Below are positions 22,001 to 32,577 of a stretch of 64,000 nucleotides of DNA, in pieces. The position numbers were made by a program, and so were the translations under genes. This DNA comes from Nymphalis io. Lineage: Eukaryota; Arthropoda; Insecta; Lepidoptera; Nymphalidae. Under the pieces are notes generated by a model, which worked only from the letters and a program-made list of their open reading frames with translations, made no database searches and was not told where the DNA came from. The first letter of the stretch is position 1. Every line of letters starts with the position of its first letter. The stretch covers positions 9,424,001 to 9,488,000 of the forward strand of contig NC_065911.1 of NCBI RefSeq assembly GCF_905147045.1, read 5' to 3'.

Positions 22001-22310
22001 CGTGGTACTCGGGTTTGAAGGTGCGACCTTGGAATTAGATCCACGTCATCAATTAGGCCGTCACGGTTCAACAATTTTTTTCGTCAATAAAAAAGTATTA
22101 AAACAACTTGTTATGCTTACAAAGATAGTTAATTATATCACCTATATAAATAAACGAGTCGACATAGCACAGTGGCTAGAACACGTCAATCGTAAATTAA
22201 AAAATGAGGGTTCAAATCCAAGCGAGAAATTCTGAAAGTTAACCCGCTCATGAATGTTTGTCACACGTGTATTCAGCATTGCAGCAAAATGGAACTGTAA
22301 ACCTCAAGAG
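22001..22310. repeat. Two SINE-A-related scraps in opposite orientation
   Basis: 22,001-22,066 is a minus-strand head-like scrap (tcgggtttgaaggtgcgacc, cgtcatcaattaggccgtca). 22,150-22,310 is a plus-strand tRNA-like head (A box region agcacagtggctagaacacg, B box gggttcaaatcc) with an eroded body (cacacgtgtattcagc). Both are old and partial. Confidence 0.45.
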
Positions 22311-22855
22311 CAAATATCACTGGTTGTTTATACAGTTATAAACAAAATCCTACTCACTGTAAAAAATACTTTAAGGTAGCAAAATTAGAAGTTAAAGTAC
22401 GATTAAACTTGTTACGAGTACATACATACACTAATGATGGCCTGTTACTAGATATCTATCATACGAGTAGGGGCGGTTTTGATTGGTTGTTTTTTTTTAG
22501 TTGGTGTTGCTACCTACACCTGTGGAACCGTCCACTTGTCCCTACAGATTTAATAATCGGAATCTCCATACGGTTAAGGTGCCCATTAATTTCGCTGCCC
22601 TAGGCCCGGATCTACAGGGAACAGCTTATGCAGCTACTGGGTAACTGCCATACGAGTCAACACGTCATTTCATCGACACGAACAAATGTAAATGACGATC
22701 ATAAAAACACAACAAAATAAATGGGCTTGTCATTCCTATGTATATAGTTTTAATTCTCATTGAATTGTAAATATAATAAATTACGATACCTAATAAACAA
22801 AAACATCTTTGTATAAATCTCAGTGTAAAATATCTATTTGGTTTTTCCCACTTAT
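22311..22855. other. AT-rich intergenic sequence
   Basis: Contains a short patch 'ccctaggcccggatctacag' near 22,600 that resembles one near 20,465-20,515 and may be another old repeat. Otherwise nothing. Confidence 0.35.
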
Positions 22856-22953
22856 ATTTATACTAATATTATAAGTGCGAAAGTAACTCTGTCTGTGTGT
22901 TACTAAACCGATTTTGATAATACATAAGCTAAGCCACAGGCGAAAGTTAGTAC
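22856..22953 (+). repeat. Rep-E copy 2, internally deleted
   Basis: gcgaaagtaactctgtctgt and then ctaaaccgattttgataata are followed almost at once by the 3' block (aagccacaggcgaaagt). The middle is missing. Confidence 0.65.
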
Positions 22954-23112
22954 TTAATAAAACGTTATTTTTCGAAGTTATTTATTTGTAATTTGTTACT
23001 TAAATGTATTAAACATAATCTCTAGACTCATTAGGATACAAAGTATAATCTGACCATATCCTTATCTATAAGAGCAGGACTGTATTTGTTTAATATATAT
23101 ACGAAGGCTGGC

Positions 23113-23214
23113 ATTGTGCCACCTGATGTTAAGTGGTCACGACTGTCCATAGACGTTGGCGCTGTAAGAAATATTAACAATTTCATACATGGCCAATACT
23201 TGGGAACTAATATA
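23113..23214 (-). repeat. Rep-D copy 6, fragment
   Basis: Minus-strand Rep-D 3' part: gccacctgatgttaagtggt, agacgttggcgctgtaagaa, and cttgggaactaa. The flanking parts are absent. Confidence 0.65.
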
Positions 23215-23539
23215 GAAAATCAAGTAAGTAGACGGTATCGGACGGGCCCACACAAAGCCCTATCGCCAATATTTATCTTCTTAGCCAAACTTTGATTAAT
23301 TCATGCAAATTAATTGATTTCATCATAATGCAAAATTTTAGACTTTTTAAGGACAGTGAAGTATGTAACTACAAAGCAGGACTTTCCCACTCAAAACGGG
23401 ATGAATGGTCACATTATCTATGTATGTAATGAATCGTGTTTGTCACGCTGATGAAATCGCGTGTTAGCTATTAGATTATAAACAAGATAAGTGGACACTA
23501 ATTAATATCGTTGGTAATTATTTTTTCTTTGACATCCAA
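23215..23539. other. AT-rich intergenic sequence
   Basis: No supported feature. It leads into the LTR-like unit. Confidence 0.35.
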
Positions 23540-23915
23540 CATGAGTCATGTCATTGTTTGGTTGTTTGTACACGTGGTTGTTGGATTTTGTTGTTTGTTT
23601 TGAAACCTTTTACATCTGCGTCATGTATATGCTTTAATTTAACCGGTAACACATAATACTTTATATAAATACGATCGGAAACGTCTGTCGGAGCGCTTAT
23701 TTGTAGTTCTATTTTGGCGATATAGATAATATCTGTGATTTAAAATACATCTTAACTGTATTTTTATTTAATGATATTTTATTAACTTTATCATCTTCGC
23801 TTATAGCTTGTGGCTAAATAAAATCTAAACGAACTAAATATGCTTTTATTAGTTTATTAAATATACATATAAAATAAAGAATAAAAATTCTTTCTAAGAA
23901 ACTGGTCCACACTTC
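23540..23915 (+). mobile_element. Possible solo LTR (BEL/Pao-like)
   Basis: It has a TATA box at 23,662-23,671 (TATATAAATA) and a CG-containing start region about 30 bp downstream (acgtctgtcggagcgc). An AATAAA lies at 23,817-23,822. A junction-like sequence at 23,916, TGGTGACCCAAGAGC, resembles the primer-binding side of BEL/Pao elements. No gag or pol frame follows and I cannot define the terminal TG...CA or a target duplication. It could instead be a host promoter. Confidence 0.3.
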
Positions 23916-24395
23916 TGGTGACCCAAGAGCTGGCGCTTATTTAGGCGAAAGGCTGAGTCTAGCGGCGCAGAGAGGCAATATTGCCAACGTCTTGGGTAAA
24001 ATGCCACAGGACTTTTAGACGGCGTCTTTTTGCAATAAATTTATAATGTGTATTTTGTTTTTTATTTTATTTTATATATTATAAAAATGACTGTACATAG
24101 TTACCTTAATAAACAAATAATATATTATTCATAAACAAAAAGATTTTTAAAATAATTACCTTATTTTAAAATAATAAATTATAACGCTCGCTAAGAAACA
24201 CACTTGCAACACCTTCAATACAGACATTAATAATCAATTTATATCGCGTTTACACGAATCGATTTGGGTCGATCAACTACTAAATTGAAGGCGATATGAA
24301 ATTTAAATAGGCTTTTAAATAAGCCAAATAAGAAAATGCTATATTTTAAATTACATTCTTTTAATTTCAAATTTTATTTTTGTTTGTAATATTTT
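23916..24395. other. Leader-like patch then AT-rich sequence
   Basis: 23,916-24,030 is richer in GC (ggctgagtctagcggcgcag) and would be LTR-element leader if the previous call is right. Beyond that the sequence is plain AT-rich. Confidence 0.3.
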
Positions 24396-24468
24396 TTTAC
24401 TGGCCAGACCCTGGGAGAGCACCCAGGACCTCGGGATCTGCGGCCTTATAAGCTACCAACTACACCCA
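24396..24468 (-). repeat. SINE-B head fragment
   Basis: Minus-strand SINE-B head: gaccctgggagagcacccag, gacctcgggatctgcggcct, tataagctaccaactacacc. It is interrupted by the SINE-A copy that follows. Confidence 0.7.
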
Positions 24469-24684
24469 CCGTACCGTAACCGTAACAGCCTGTGAATGTG
24501 CCACTGCTGGGCTAAAGGCCTCCTCTCCTCTTTTTGAGGAGAAGGTTTGGAGCTTATTCCACCACGCTGCTCTAATGCGGGTTGGTAGAATTCACATGTG
24601 GCAGAATTTCAGTGAAATTAGACACATGCAGGTTTCCTCACGATGTTTTCCTTCACCGTAAAGCACGAGACGAATTATAATCAC
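24469..24684 (-). mobile_element. 5'-truncated SINE-A with 10-bp target duplication
   Basis: The minus-strand 3' two-thirds of SINE-A, from (cagtaac)n-like tail to aagcacgaga-cgaattataa. It lacks the tRNA head. The flanks are ACTACACCCA at 24,459-24,468 and 24,685-24,694. Truncation of the 5' part with an intact duplication is the usual outcome of incomplete reverse transcription. Confidence 0.88.
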
Positions 24685-24694
24685 ACTACACCCA

Positions 24695-26827
24695 AGTGGC
24701 AGTCAAAAAAACATTATTACACAATCAAATTTTAATTCATTAAAATAATAATCTTTATAATCTTTTCTCATCGAAATACATTCTTCGCTCAACCTGATAT
24801 AATATTACATTTATGTATTTTATTAATTATTTGCACATTATTGTAACTTGTAATACCCGGCACCATTTGTAACTCCAGACATTAAAAGAAGCAAAATTCA
24901 TATCTTAGAGTTCAACCATCGATGAAAGCCTCAATATTACAGAATATAAATAATGTTGCCACGAGATTATGCAAAAAAAAAATACTAGTATTTATATTCA
25001 AGCATCTAGGATATGAGGCTGAATTCGAAGTTATAAAAACTGTTTATATTGCACGTTGTCAATGTGTCCTTTTCTAGTGTAATTCTTCTCAGGAAGATGG
25101 ATAAATGGCTGGATTGATGGTGCAGCTAAAAGTCACCTCATTGAGATCGAGCGGGCCCAAGGACTGATTTTGTTCAGACCAAGATTATACACAACAACAG
25201 AGCTTTATAAATTGACATTTTTTTTCAGCTAGGCAACTGTTTATTCTGGTTGTTGTTCTTAGACAAAATAAAGTCTTACAGTTTGACCAAAATAACCCTC
25301 ATGTCCCATGTCAAACAGAACCAGGTAGTCAGTAAAATTATTATATTTTTCCAAGGTGCTCGAATTTATAATAAATTGTTTGACATATATACGAACATAT
25401 ACAGGTATAACAGTAATAAAATGGCTTCTTATGCTTATATACGAGAACACAGAAAAGCTACTAAATAGACACATCTAAAATACTCCACCACAGACAAACA
25501 CATACGCATACATACACACACACAAAAACAAGCTCGCGCGTGCTAAAACTATCTCGATATATTTATTATCATTAACAAATGCATTTGTTTTTTGAAATCC
25601 GAGAAAAGAAGACAGAGATATCAAAAATACAAGTTTTACTTATGCTCCTGTCTCTCTTCCTAATCAATTTTATTGTACAAAATATAATACGTGTTTTTTA
25701 TATTTTAGTAGGTTCCACAGATTCATTATATTTATCCAATTATCTAAATAGATAGACTGTTTACGGTTCAGCTGCGTTTAAATGTCAAGAACTATTAATT
25801 AAAGTTATATTGTCTGTTTGTCTGACTATCAGTCAGACCGTGTCAAATTTTTTAATTATATTGTAATAATTTATATAAAAAACGATTGATGTAACGAAAA
25901 TAACCCGTCGCGAACACTTCCTTGTTTATTTAAATGTCGGTTATATTTAAATTATTCTAAAATTGTTTTTTTGGTGATACTCTTTTTTCCCTCTTTTTAA
26001 TAATTTGGTTAGGAATGTGGACGTCATCAAAGCGAAATACCGCCATCGCGGACGTTTTAGTAGATAAGAATGCCTTTTAATAAGGGAAGGTACCCTTGAT
26101 GGCTTAAACTATTGGTTACATTTAACCTAAGCAAAGTATATTAAGATTGTTAAATTAAAATAAAGAAACATGTACATTGCAAATTATATAATATGTTTAT
26201 TTTAACCTATTTTACCATAATTGGACGGTATTTCTAAATACATATAAAACCAATACCACCGTTATATAAACACATACATAGCCAATAAACACATAAATAA
26301 CAGAATTATAATTACAAAATCTAGCTTGCAAGTAGCAGCAAACCCTCATTAAGTATTACTATAAAATAATTTTGCACTATCAGCTGTCCCAGATTGTCTG
26401 TCCGTCAGAACAAAGCGTTGGACTTTGTATCAGCGGTAGTTGACTCGCCTTATCAATTATTCCTTGTATTTATCAGTCACGTGACATAATATGTAAATAA
26501 GTAATTAATAAGGAATAATGATGTTCTATATTCATTATTATGCAAGTGCGCTTTATTGTTTCGTTAGTTTGACTGCCTGGTTGGATGAAGTGACAGTTCA
26601 GTGACGAATTATTCATTTATTTTGGAAACGAATCGGTATTATAACATTAAAAAATAAATAAAGAAACATGATTAAAACTTTACCAAAAACAGTTTTTGAT
26701 ATCATGTCGAATAATACAGCAAAGGTAATGGAATACATATGTGACATTTTCATAAAAATCCAACCCTGGACGGGCAATCCAACATGGTGTCAGATAAATT
26801 AAGTGCAGGGGCAACGGTTTCCGATGC
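24695..26827. other. AT-rich intergenic sequence
   Basis: About 2.1 kb with no gene or recognised repeat. A purine/CA-rich run (cacacacacaaaaacaagc) lies at about 25,515-25,533. Short open frames on both strands at 25,250-25,474 overlap each other and look random. Confidence 0.5.
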
Positions 26828-27090
26828 ATAATAATAATAATAATATCTTGGGACATTTCTCGCACACGGCCATCTGATCCCAAATTAAACTTGTACAAAG
26901 CTTGTGCTATGGAAACCAGACAACTGATATACTACTTTTCTTTTGTAAATACATACTTATATAGAAAATTACACCCAGACTCAGGATAAACAGACATGTT
27001 CATGCAAACAAATGTTTGTCCTGGGTGGGAATCGAACCCACAACCTTCGGCGTGAAAAGGCAAGTATCTATCAACCACGCCAAACGGCTC
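26828..27090 (-). mobile_element. SINE-C copy 1
   Basis: A third tRNA-derived family. On the minus strand the head ends with B box GGTTCGATTCC (seen as ggaatcgaacccacaacc) at about 27,030, next to acgccgaaggttg. The body contains caactgatatactacttttc and aaattacacccagactcagg. It ends in an (ATT)n tail at the left. It is similar to 34,726-34,985. Confidence 0.82.
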
Positions 27091-27838
27091 GTCATAGGAG
27101 TGTAAACACTATGAAATTTTTATCTTTAGGTTACTTAGAAAAACTTAGACAATAATATGATCTTATTACCGAGAATAGAACCAAAATCTTGCGCTTTGTA
27201 CCCAAATTAAATAATCTAGCCACTAGACCAACGAAACTTATTAAACATACTAACAAACAAACAGGACGATCATAACAATTGCCTTTGTTTCCCGCAGTTG
27301 AGTTAATTATTAAAAAAATAATTAAATATTTAAAATTATTTAATAAAACAGTCGCGAACACAGCAAGTAAATAATTTATATACTCTAGAAAATCCGGAGT
27401 TCCATTTTTAAAACTTATATAATATTGCACATTACCTCATTCGCTTTGCAAGTGAAGCGTGAGACTGCGTAACACTCGTAATATACCTTAATAAAATCCG
27501 TTAAAATACAATCTGGACTGGACACGACCGTAAAAAGCCAAACATGTCAGGCTAAGCCAAAAATTAAATGATGGGTAAAACTAAAGCTTGACACCTGGCA
27601 ACCAAATGTTGAATGCTAATCTAATGCTTGCCGCATTTAAGAGCACACAAACACGACACATGCAAGCTTATGAAGTTGACATTCGTAGCTTATGTGTGTG
27701 CGTGAATCGCCATTTACTATAATCTTTTTCACATATTATGCAAACCATGATCTCTGTGTAAGTCCATTCTACTTTTGTTATATTGAAATAAAAAGGGAGT
27801 ATAGACAGGGATATCCAGATTTTAAATAAACATATTAT
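27091..27838. other. AT-rich intergenic sequence
   Basis: No supported feature. A 99-codon minus-strand frame at 27,131-27,430 is AT-driven, without family resemblance. The patch at 27,175-27,240 (ctagccactagaccaacgaa) looks like a decayed SINE-B head. Confidence 0.4.
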
Positions 27839-27848
27839 AAGAAAAATC

Positions 27849-28142
27849 TCGGCTAAGCCGAGATGGCCTAGTGGTCTTAACCGCCGATCACGGGTTCAAA
27901 CCCGGGCAAGCACCACTGAATTTTCATGTGCTTAATTTGTGATTATAATTCATCTCGTGCTTGACGGTGAAGGAAAACATCGTGAGGAAACCTGCATGTG
28001 TCTAATTTCACTGAAATTATGCCACATGTGTATTCTACCAACCCGCATTGGAGCATCGTGTTGGAATAAGCTCCAAACCTTCTCCTCAAAAGGGAGAGGA
28101 GGCCTTAGCCCAGCAGTGGGACATTAACAGGCTGTTACTAGA
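27849..28142 (+). mobile_element. SINE-A copy with shortened head
   Basis: Full body, but the tRNA-like head lacks about 14 bases after A box TGGCCTAGTGG (it runs directly to cttaaccgccgatc). The B box gggttcaaacccgggc is intact. The flanks AAGAAAAATC at 27,839-27,848 and 28,143-28,152 are a 10-bp target duplication. Confidence 0.88.
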
Positions 28143-28152
28143 AAGAAAAATC

Positions 28153-28512
28153 GCTTCATTTACATTATAAATTATATTGTATTCTTAAACTTGACATATT
28201 ACTTGGTGCGTGAATTAAAGATTTTAGAGCTTTTAATACTATCGATAAATTAGTTGTTATTTAATAAAATATTTGCAGACAACAAAGGTTGCATTAATGA
28301 ATATAATTTGCCATGACTGATGTTAATTGACTCGAGTGGCGAATCGAGTTATTCATTAGATTTTTCATCTGAAAAAGAAATGTAATGTAAATAAATAAAT
28401 AAATAAAAAAAATAAAATGTTATTTTATTTTTTTATCGTACATTTTCTCGATAATCCTAAGTGTCTTGTCTATTAGCAAGCATATAAGATCGCTGATAGC
28501 CTAAAATCGCTA
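28153..28512. other. AT-rich intergenic sequence
   Basis: A short (AAAT)n run at about 28,388-28,408. Otherwise nothing. Confidence 0.4.
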
Positions 28513-28686
28513 ATTTGCCACTAACCTCGGGAACTAAGATGTTATATCATCTGTGTCGGTAGTTACACTTGTTCACTCACTCTTCAAGCCGGTACACAAC
28601 AATAATAAGTATTCCTGTTTGGCGGTATAATCTATGATAAGTGTGTAGTACTTACTCAGGCGGGCTTGCACTAAGCCCTACCACGA
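28513..28686 (-). repeat. Rep-D copy 7, 5' half
   Basis: Minus-strand Rep-D blocks: gccactaacctcgggaacta, agttacacttgttcactcac, cggtacacaacaataataag, ggcgggcttgcactaagccc. The poly(A)-side half is missing. Confidence 0.72.
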
Positions 28687-29480
28687 AGTAGGCTAGGGTA
28701 GTATATATATTGGTGAGGCAGAGGTTAATCAGTAGTATTTTATATAAATTAAAATATTACGATCTAAATGTGTCTATCTGTGCGTTGTGTATCGACGACC
28801 TCAAACTGGCCTTGCCATAGTATTGAAAACATCTTGTGATCAGTAGCAAACATCGTTATCTGTTATTGATTGTTATCTATGACTTTTCAGTGATTTAACC
28901 TTGTCCAAGTACTTAAAAAAATAGAGCAGACCTAATCATTGATTAATTGGATATGAAAAGTATATTACAATTTTTTATTGCAATAATCTGAATCAGGCCC
29001 GTATTAAAGATTAAACGCTCTGAGGCACTTAAACATTTGAGCCTCCATATTTCGAAGCGGTTAGAGTAAATTTATATTATTGTGGGTTGGTCTGATTACA
29101 AACGCTTTCTGTGGACGCTCTTTTTTCCATATTTGTTGTAGTACGTTATCTTCGGTTTCAGGTTGTAAACTTCGATAACAGACTTTTATTAATATAAACG
29201 ATACAAAAAACATTTAATCGTTAATTAAGCCGAATATGATTTCTATGTATGTTTATATATATGTGGTATGTATGTATATAAACATTAAAATTGAAAATAA
29301 CTAACTGTACAAGTCATGACCGCGTGGGATGGTAGCAAGAATATTAGCAGCATTCTCTCTTGAACCACAATTCAGAATCTCTAGTTACCATTATTCCACT
29401 CACCTTTAGCTGTAACAGGTGTTATGTGTCTTAGAACCGTAAATAAATAGACTTGGTTTCGAATCTTCTTCGAATTATAA
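28687..29480. other. AT-rich intergenic sequence
   Basis: No supported feature. Confidence 0.4.
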
Positions 29481-29864
29481 CAATAATAATGTCCTCCAGA
29501 CCGATTTCGGCCACGGTGGCCAATCTCAAGAGAGATTAGCCAACTGTGCAGAAGATATTATATTGAACAAGTGTGTGCGCAAACACAGGTGCACTCTCTA
29601 TTTCCTAACTCTCATTATACGATGGGACGGCAATCCGACACGAACCGAAAGAGTTCAGGCGAAGAACCAATTGGGCTTTACGTGCTTTCCGAGGCACGGG
29701 AGTGTATATACGGGAATGTAGTATGTACACTGCCAACTTCCAGACTCCAGGCATGAGAATTTTCTGACAGAAAAACCCAATAACTTTTTATTGGCCCGAC
29801 CTGAGAATTGAACCTAGGACCTCCGGGTCTGCGGCCTTGCATCAAGCCAGTAGACCAACGAGGC
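29481..29864 (-). mobile_element. SINE-B copy 2, longest copy
   Basis: The most complete SINE-B here (about 384 bp). The right end is the head, with A box seen as ccagtagaccaacgagg and B box readable as GGTTCAATTCTCAGG. The body has ttattgggtttttctgtcag, the cttccagactccaggcat block, tacgtgctttccgaggcacg, cgtcccatcgtataatgag, and cgtggccgaaatcggtctgg. An (ATT)n tail lies at the left. It is useful as the family reference. Confidence 0.85.
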
Positions 29865-30361
29865 GGTCTTATATATATGTATATCTGAAATTATATATGT
29901 ATATCTAAGATGTAATAAAACCTCGTGTGTACTGAGCGCTTCCTACGTTTCGCCCATTAATGATTAGTCAATTGCTTAAATTATTGCGTAATGCTTTTGA
30001 TGACAGATATACGCTCTCCTTTTTTATTGTCATTTAATGATAAGAAAACAAAATATTTACAAAAGTCAGTTTTTTGACGCTTTTGAACTTGAATACGATA
30101 TCACGTGGTTAGTATGAGACTTAAGTTAATCGACTTGAAACTTGTCAAAACAAATCATTATACGAGTTTATTGGTTTTATTATCTTTGTGGTTCAGCTGT
30201 AACTGTCAATATACCTACGAATATATGTACATTTTGTATAAACCTTTGTTTATCACCTGTTGGTGTGTTCCACTCAACCTATTAATATTGACCTGACTTT
30301 TGGAAGTTATTATAGTATACTTAATATTAAATGCGAAATTATCAAACCTAAAACATTTTTG
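29865..30361. other. AT-rich intergenic sequence
   Basis: Imperfect 'atatatgtatatctgaaatt' duplications sit right beside the SINE (29,875-29,908). No gene. Confidence 0.4.
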
Positions 30362-30660
30362 TTTTCGCTGGAAAAACGCGTTTACGCCTTTCCCCACTTG
30401 ATATGGAGGGTATGTGGGACTCGCCGGCGCTGAGCATGCGCCGAAATACTTACTAAAAAACCAGTGGTTCCCATACCGACTTTTCGAGGGACGTCAAGGG
30501 ATCGCTTGCGCATACTACCGTGACACCCCGACGGTTAGCCTGAGAGACGGTGGGCCTCCAAATCCTAGGGGGTTCTCAAGATACAGAGACCCCCTAGCCC
30601 CGGCAACACTTACTTACAACTTACACTTACGGAGAGAGTAGATGATGCGCGTAGCGCCTA
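30362..30660 (-). mobile_element. Rep-H copy 1: GC-rich LINE 3' end
   Basis: It shares with 56,036-56,443 the order cgctggaaaaacgcg, a 'ccccac' run, gggtatgtggg-ctcgccg, 'actaaaaaa-ccag' and gggatcgctt-cgca. Read on the minus strand it ends ...ttccagcgaaaacaaaaa, an A-rich end. It fits a 5'-truncated non-LTR element. The 75-codon plus-strand frame at 30,414-30,641 is a by-product of high GC. Confidence 0.6.
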
Positions 30661-31275
30661 CATCAATCCTATAACCTGCCCTATCTCCCTAGTGCACTTA
30701 AGACAGAGTTAGGTACTTTATCATAAATATGATATTAATAAATATACATAGATAACACTTGATCTCGTTAATAGCTACCGAACCAAAAAAAAAAGGAAAT
30801 CGCTACAAAAAAAGTACTTAACTGTTTTGTCTTTGCCTGTTTATATATAAATAAGAAAATGGGATCAAAAAAGAGAATATAACAAAGTCGATTTTAAATG
30901 TTTATCCATTATATAATATTATTATTATATTATATATTAAATAAGTTTTTTTATTGATGAATATCATCAATATTACCTATAACTATAAAGTGACATTTTA
31001 TAATATTTACATTTTTAAAAGTTTCAAGTCATTTGTCATCCGTGTTTATTTTATCGAACGTGCGCAGGCGCAGATAGTGAGGGCCGGGACCTTAGAATAA
31101 TTTCTTATTATAGCTGACTTCAAACGAAAAAAGCTTATCAAATCGGATTTAGCTTTTTATATATGTTCAGATTTCATTGATTATTCCTTATAATTTGGTC
31201 GGTTTTATATCGACGGTATTCACATTTAATACCATATTTATAGTTCATGTTTATAGTATATACTAAGAGATATAC
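30661..31275. other. AT-rich intergenic sequence
   Basis: No supported feature. Confidence 0.4.
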
Positions 31276-31350
31276 TTGGTGGTAGGGAATTGCGCGTACC
31301 CAGACGGTAAGTCCTATCGATGGTGGGAGATGGTGACTACTTACCTTCAG
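31276..31350 (+). repeat. Rep-D fragment
   Basis: ttggtggtagggaattgcgc is joined directly to ggtgactacttaccttcaga. The two ends of Rep-D remain and the middle is deleted. Confidence 0.55.
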
Positions 31351-32010
31351 ATGTATCATTTGCTATTTAATAAAAAAGCTTAATTCGCCATCCCACTCCA
31401 CAGTGGATTGTGTAAACACGGCTCAGAATTTCTTTGCCCATTCATACATATACGGGGTTCGTTGTCCACCGAGGTCGAAATCAATTATAACAAGCAGATA
31501 AACAATATATAGTTTACTAGGAATTGAACCTTATCGGTTCCGCTTAACATCCACGAGCTCTATACACTGGGCCCAAACGTTAATTTTATGTTTATCTTTT
31601 AATTATTTCACCTTTAACCTTTCATTGATTGGAAAGTATAATGTAAACTAACTATATATACACATATATAGTATATAATGTTAGTGATGACCTCCCGCGA
31701 ACATCTTTATCTGCGTATGTATGTTGGATCTAGTTTCCGCCCGCGGCTTTGCCCGTGTGTGAGGGGTGGGCGTTACGTTATGTATTTTCTTGTATCCCTG
31801 ACAACGTTTATGCAAAATTTAACAATGATCCGTTCAGTAATTAAGACGTAAAAACGTAACAGATGATGATTTATAATATTAGCAAGGATTGATACTTCAA
31901 GAAATGGGCCGGATATTCGACCGAATATTTGGTTATTAGGCGAACAATATACAAACAGAACACATTTTATAGAATTTTATCACACATCCGTGATAAAAAA
32001 TTTCGTAACA
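31351..32010. other. AT-rich sequence with small repeat scraps
   Basis: 31,725-31,860 carries a 'gtttccgcccgcggctttgc' block of the kind that closes Rep-E-like or Rep-F-like repeats. 31,906-31,945 has ggatattcgaccgaatattt, related to the hAT-like MITE ends. Confidence 0.4.
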
Positions 32011-32258
32011 GTTGCCGGGCTGGTTGGTGCCGAAGATTGTGGGTTCGATTCCCACCCAGGACAGACATTTGTGTGCATAAACATGTCTGTTTGTCTGCTG
32101 CCTGGGTGTAGTTATCTATTTAAGTATGTATTTACAAAAGAAAAGTAGTATATGTTGTATATCAGTTGTTTGGTTTCCATAGTACAAGCTCTGCTTAGTT
32201 TTTAGATCAGATGGCCGTGTGTGAATAATGTCTCAGGATATTATTATTATTTTTATTA
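32011..32258 (+). mobile_element. SINE-C copy 2
   Basis: A plus-strand SINE-C with B box GGTTCGATTCC at about 32,042. The head is shortened (tggttggtgccgaagattgt). The body has acatgtctgtttgtctgctg and gtttggtttccatagtacaa. An (ATT)n tail at 32,240-32,258 was the landing site of the next SINE-A. Confidence 0.8.
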
Positions 32259-32565
32259 CAGTACAGTAACAGCCTGTTAATGTCCCACTGCTGGGCTAAG
32301 ACCTCCTCTCCCTTTTTTGAGGAGAAGGTTTGGAGCTTATTCCACCACGCTGCTCCAATGCGGGTTGGTAGAATACACATGTGGCAGAATTTCAATGAAA
32401 TTAGACACAGGCAGGTTTCCTCACGATGTTTTCCTTCACCGTTAAGCACGAGATGAATTATAAACACAAATTAAGCACATGAAAATTCAGTGGTGCTTGC
32501 CCGGGTTTGAACCCACGATCATCGGTTAAGATTCACGCGTTCTTACCACTGGGCCATCTCGGCTT
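32259..32565 (-). mobile_element. SINE-A copy nested in SINE-C tail
   Basis: A full-length minus-strand SINE-A. The flanks share TTATTTTTATTA (32,247-32,258 and 32,566-32,577). This is a likely 12-bp target duplication, though the A/T-only sequence makes it less certain. The B box is intact and the A box reads TGGCCCAGTGG. Confidence 0.85.
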
Positions 32566-32577
32566 TTATTTTTATTA

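Noticed and set aside
27131..27430. 99-codon minus-strand frame
   Set aside because: AT-driven composition, no motif, no splice or promoter context, and it overlaps a decayed SINE-B head.
30414..30641. 75-codon plus-strand frame MGLAGAEHAPKYLLKNQ...
   Set aside because: It lies antisense within the GC-rich Rep-H sequence and does not match a family. Treated as chance.
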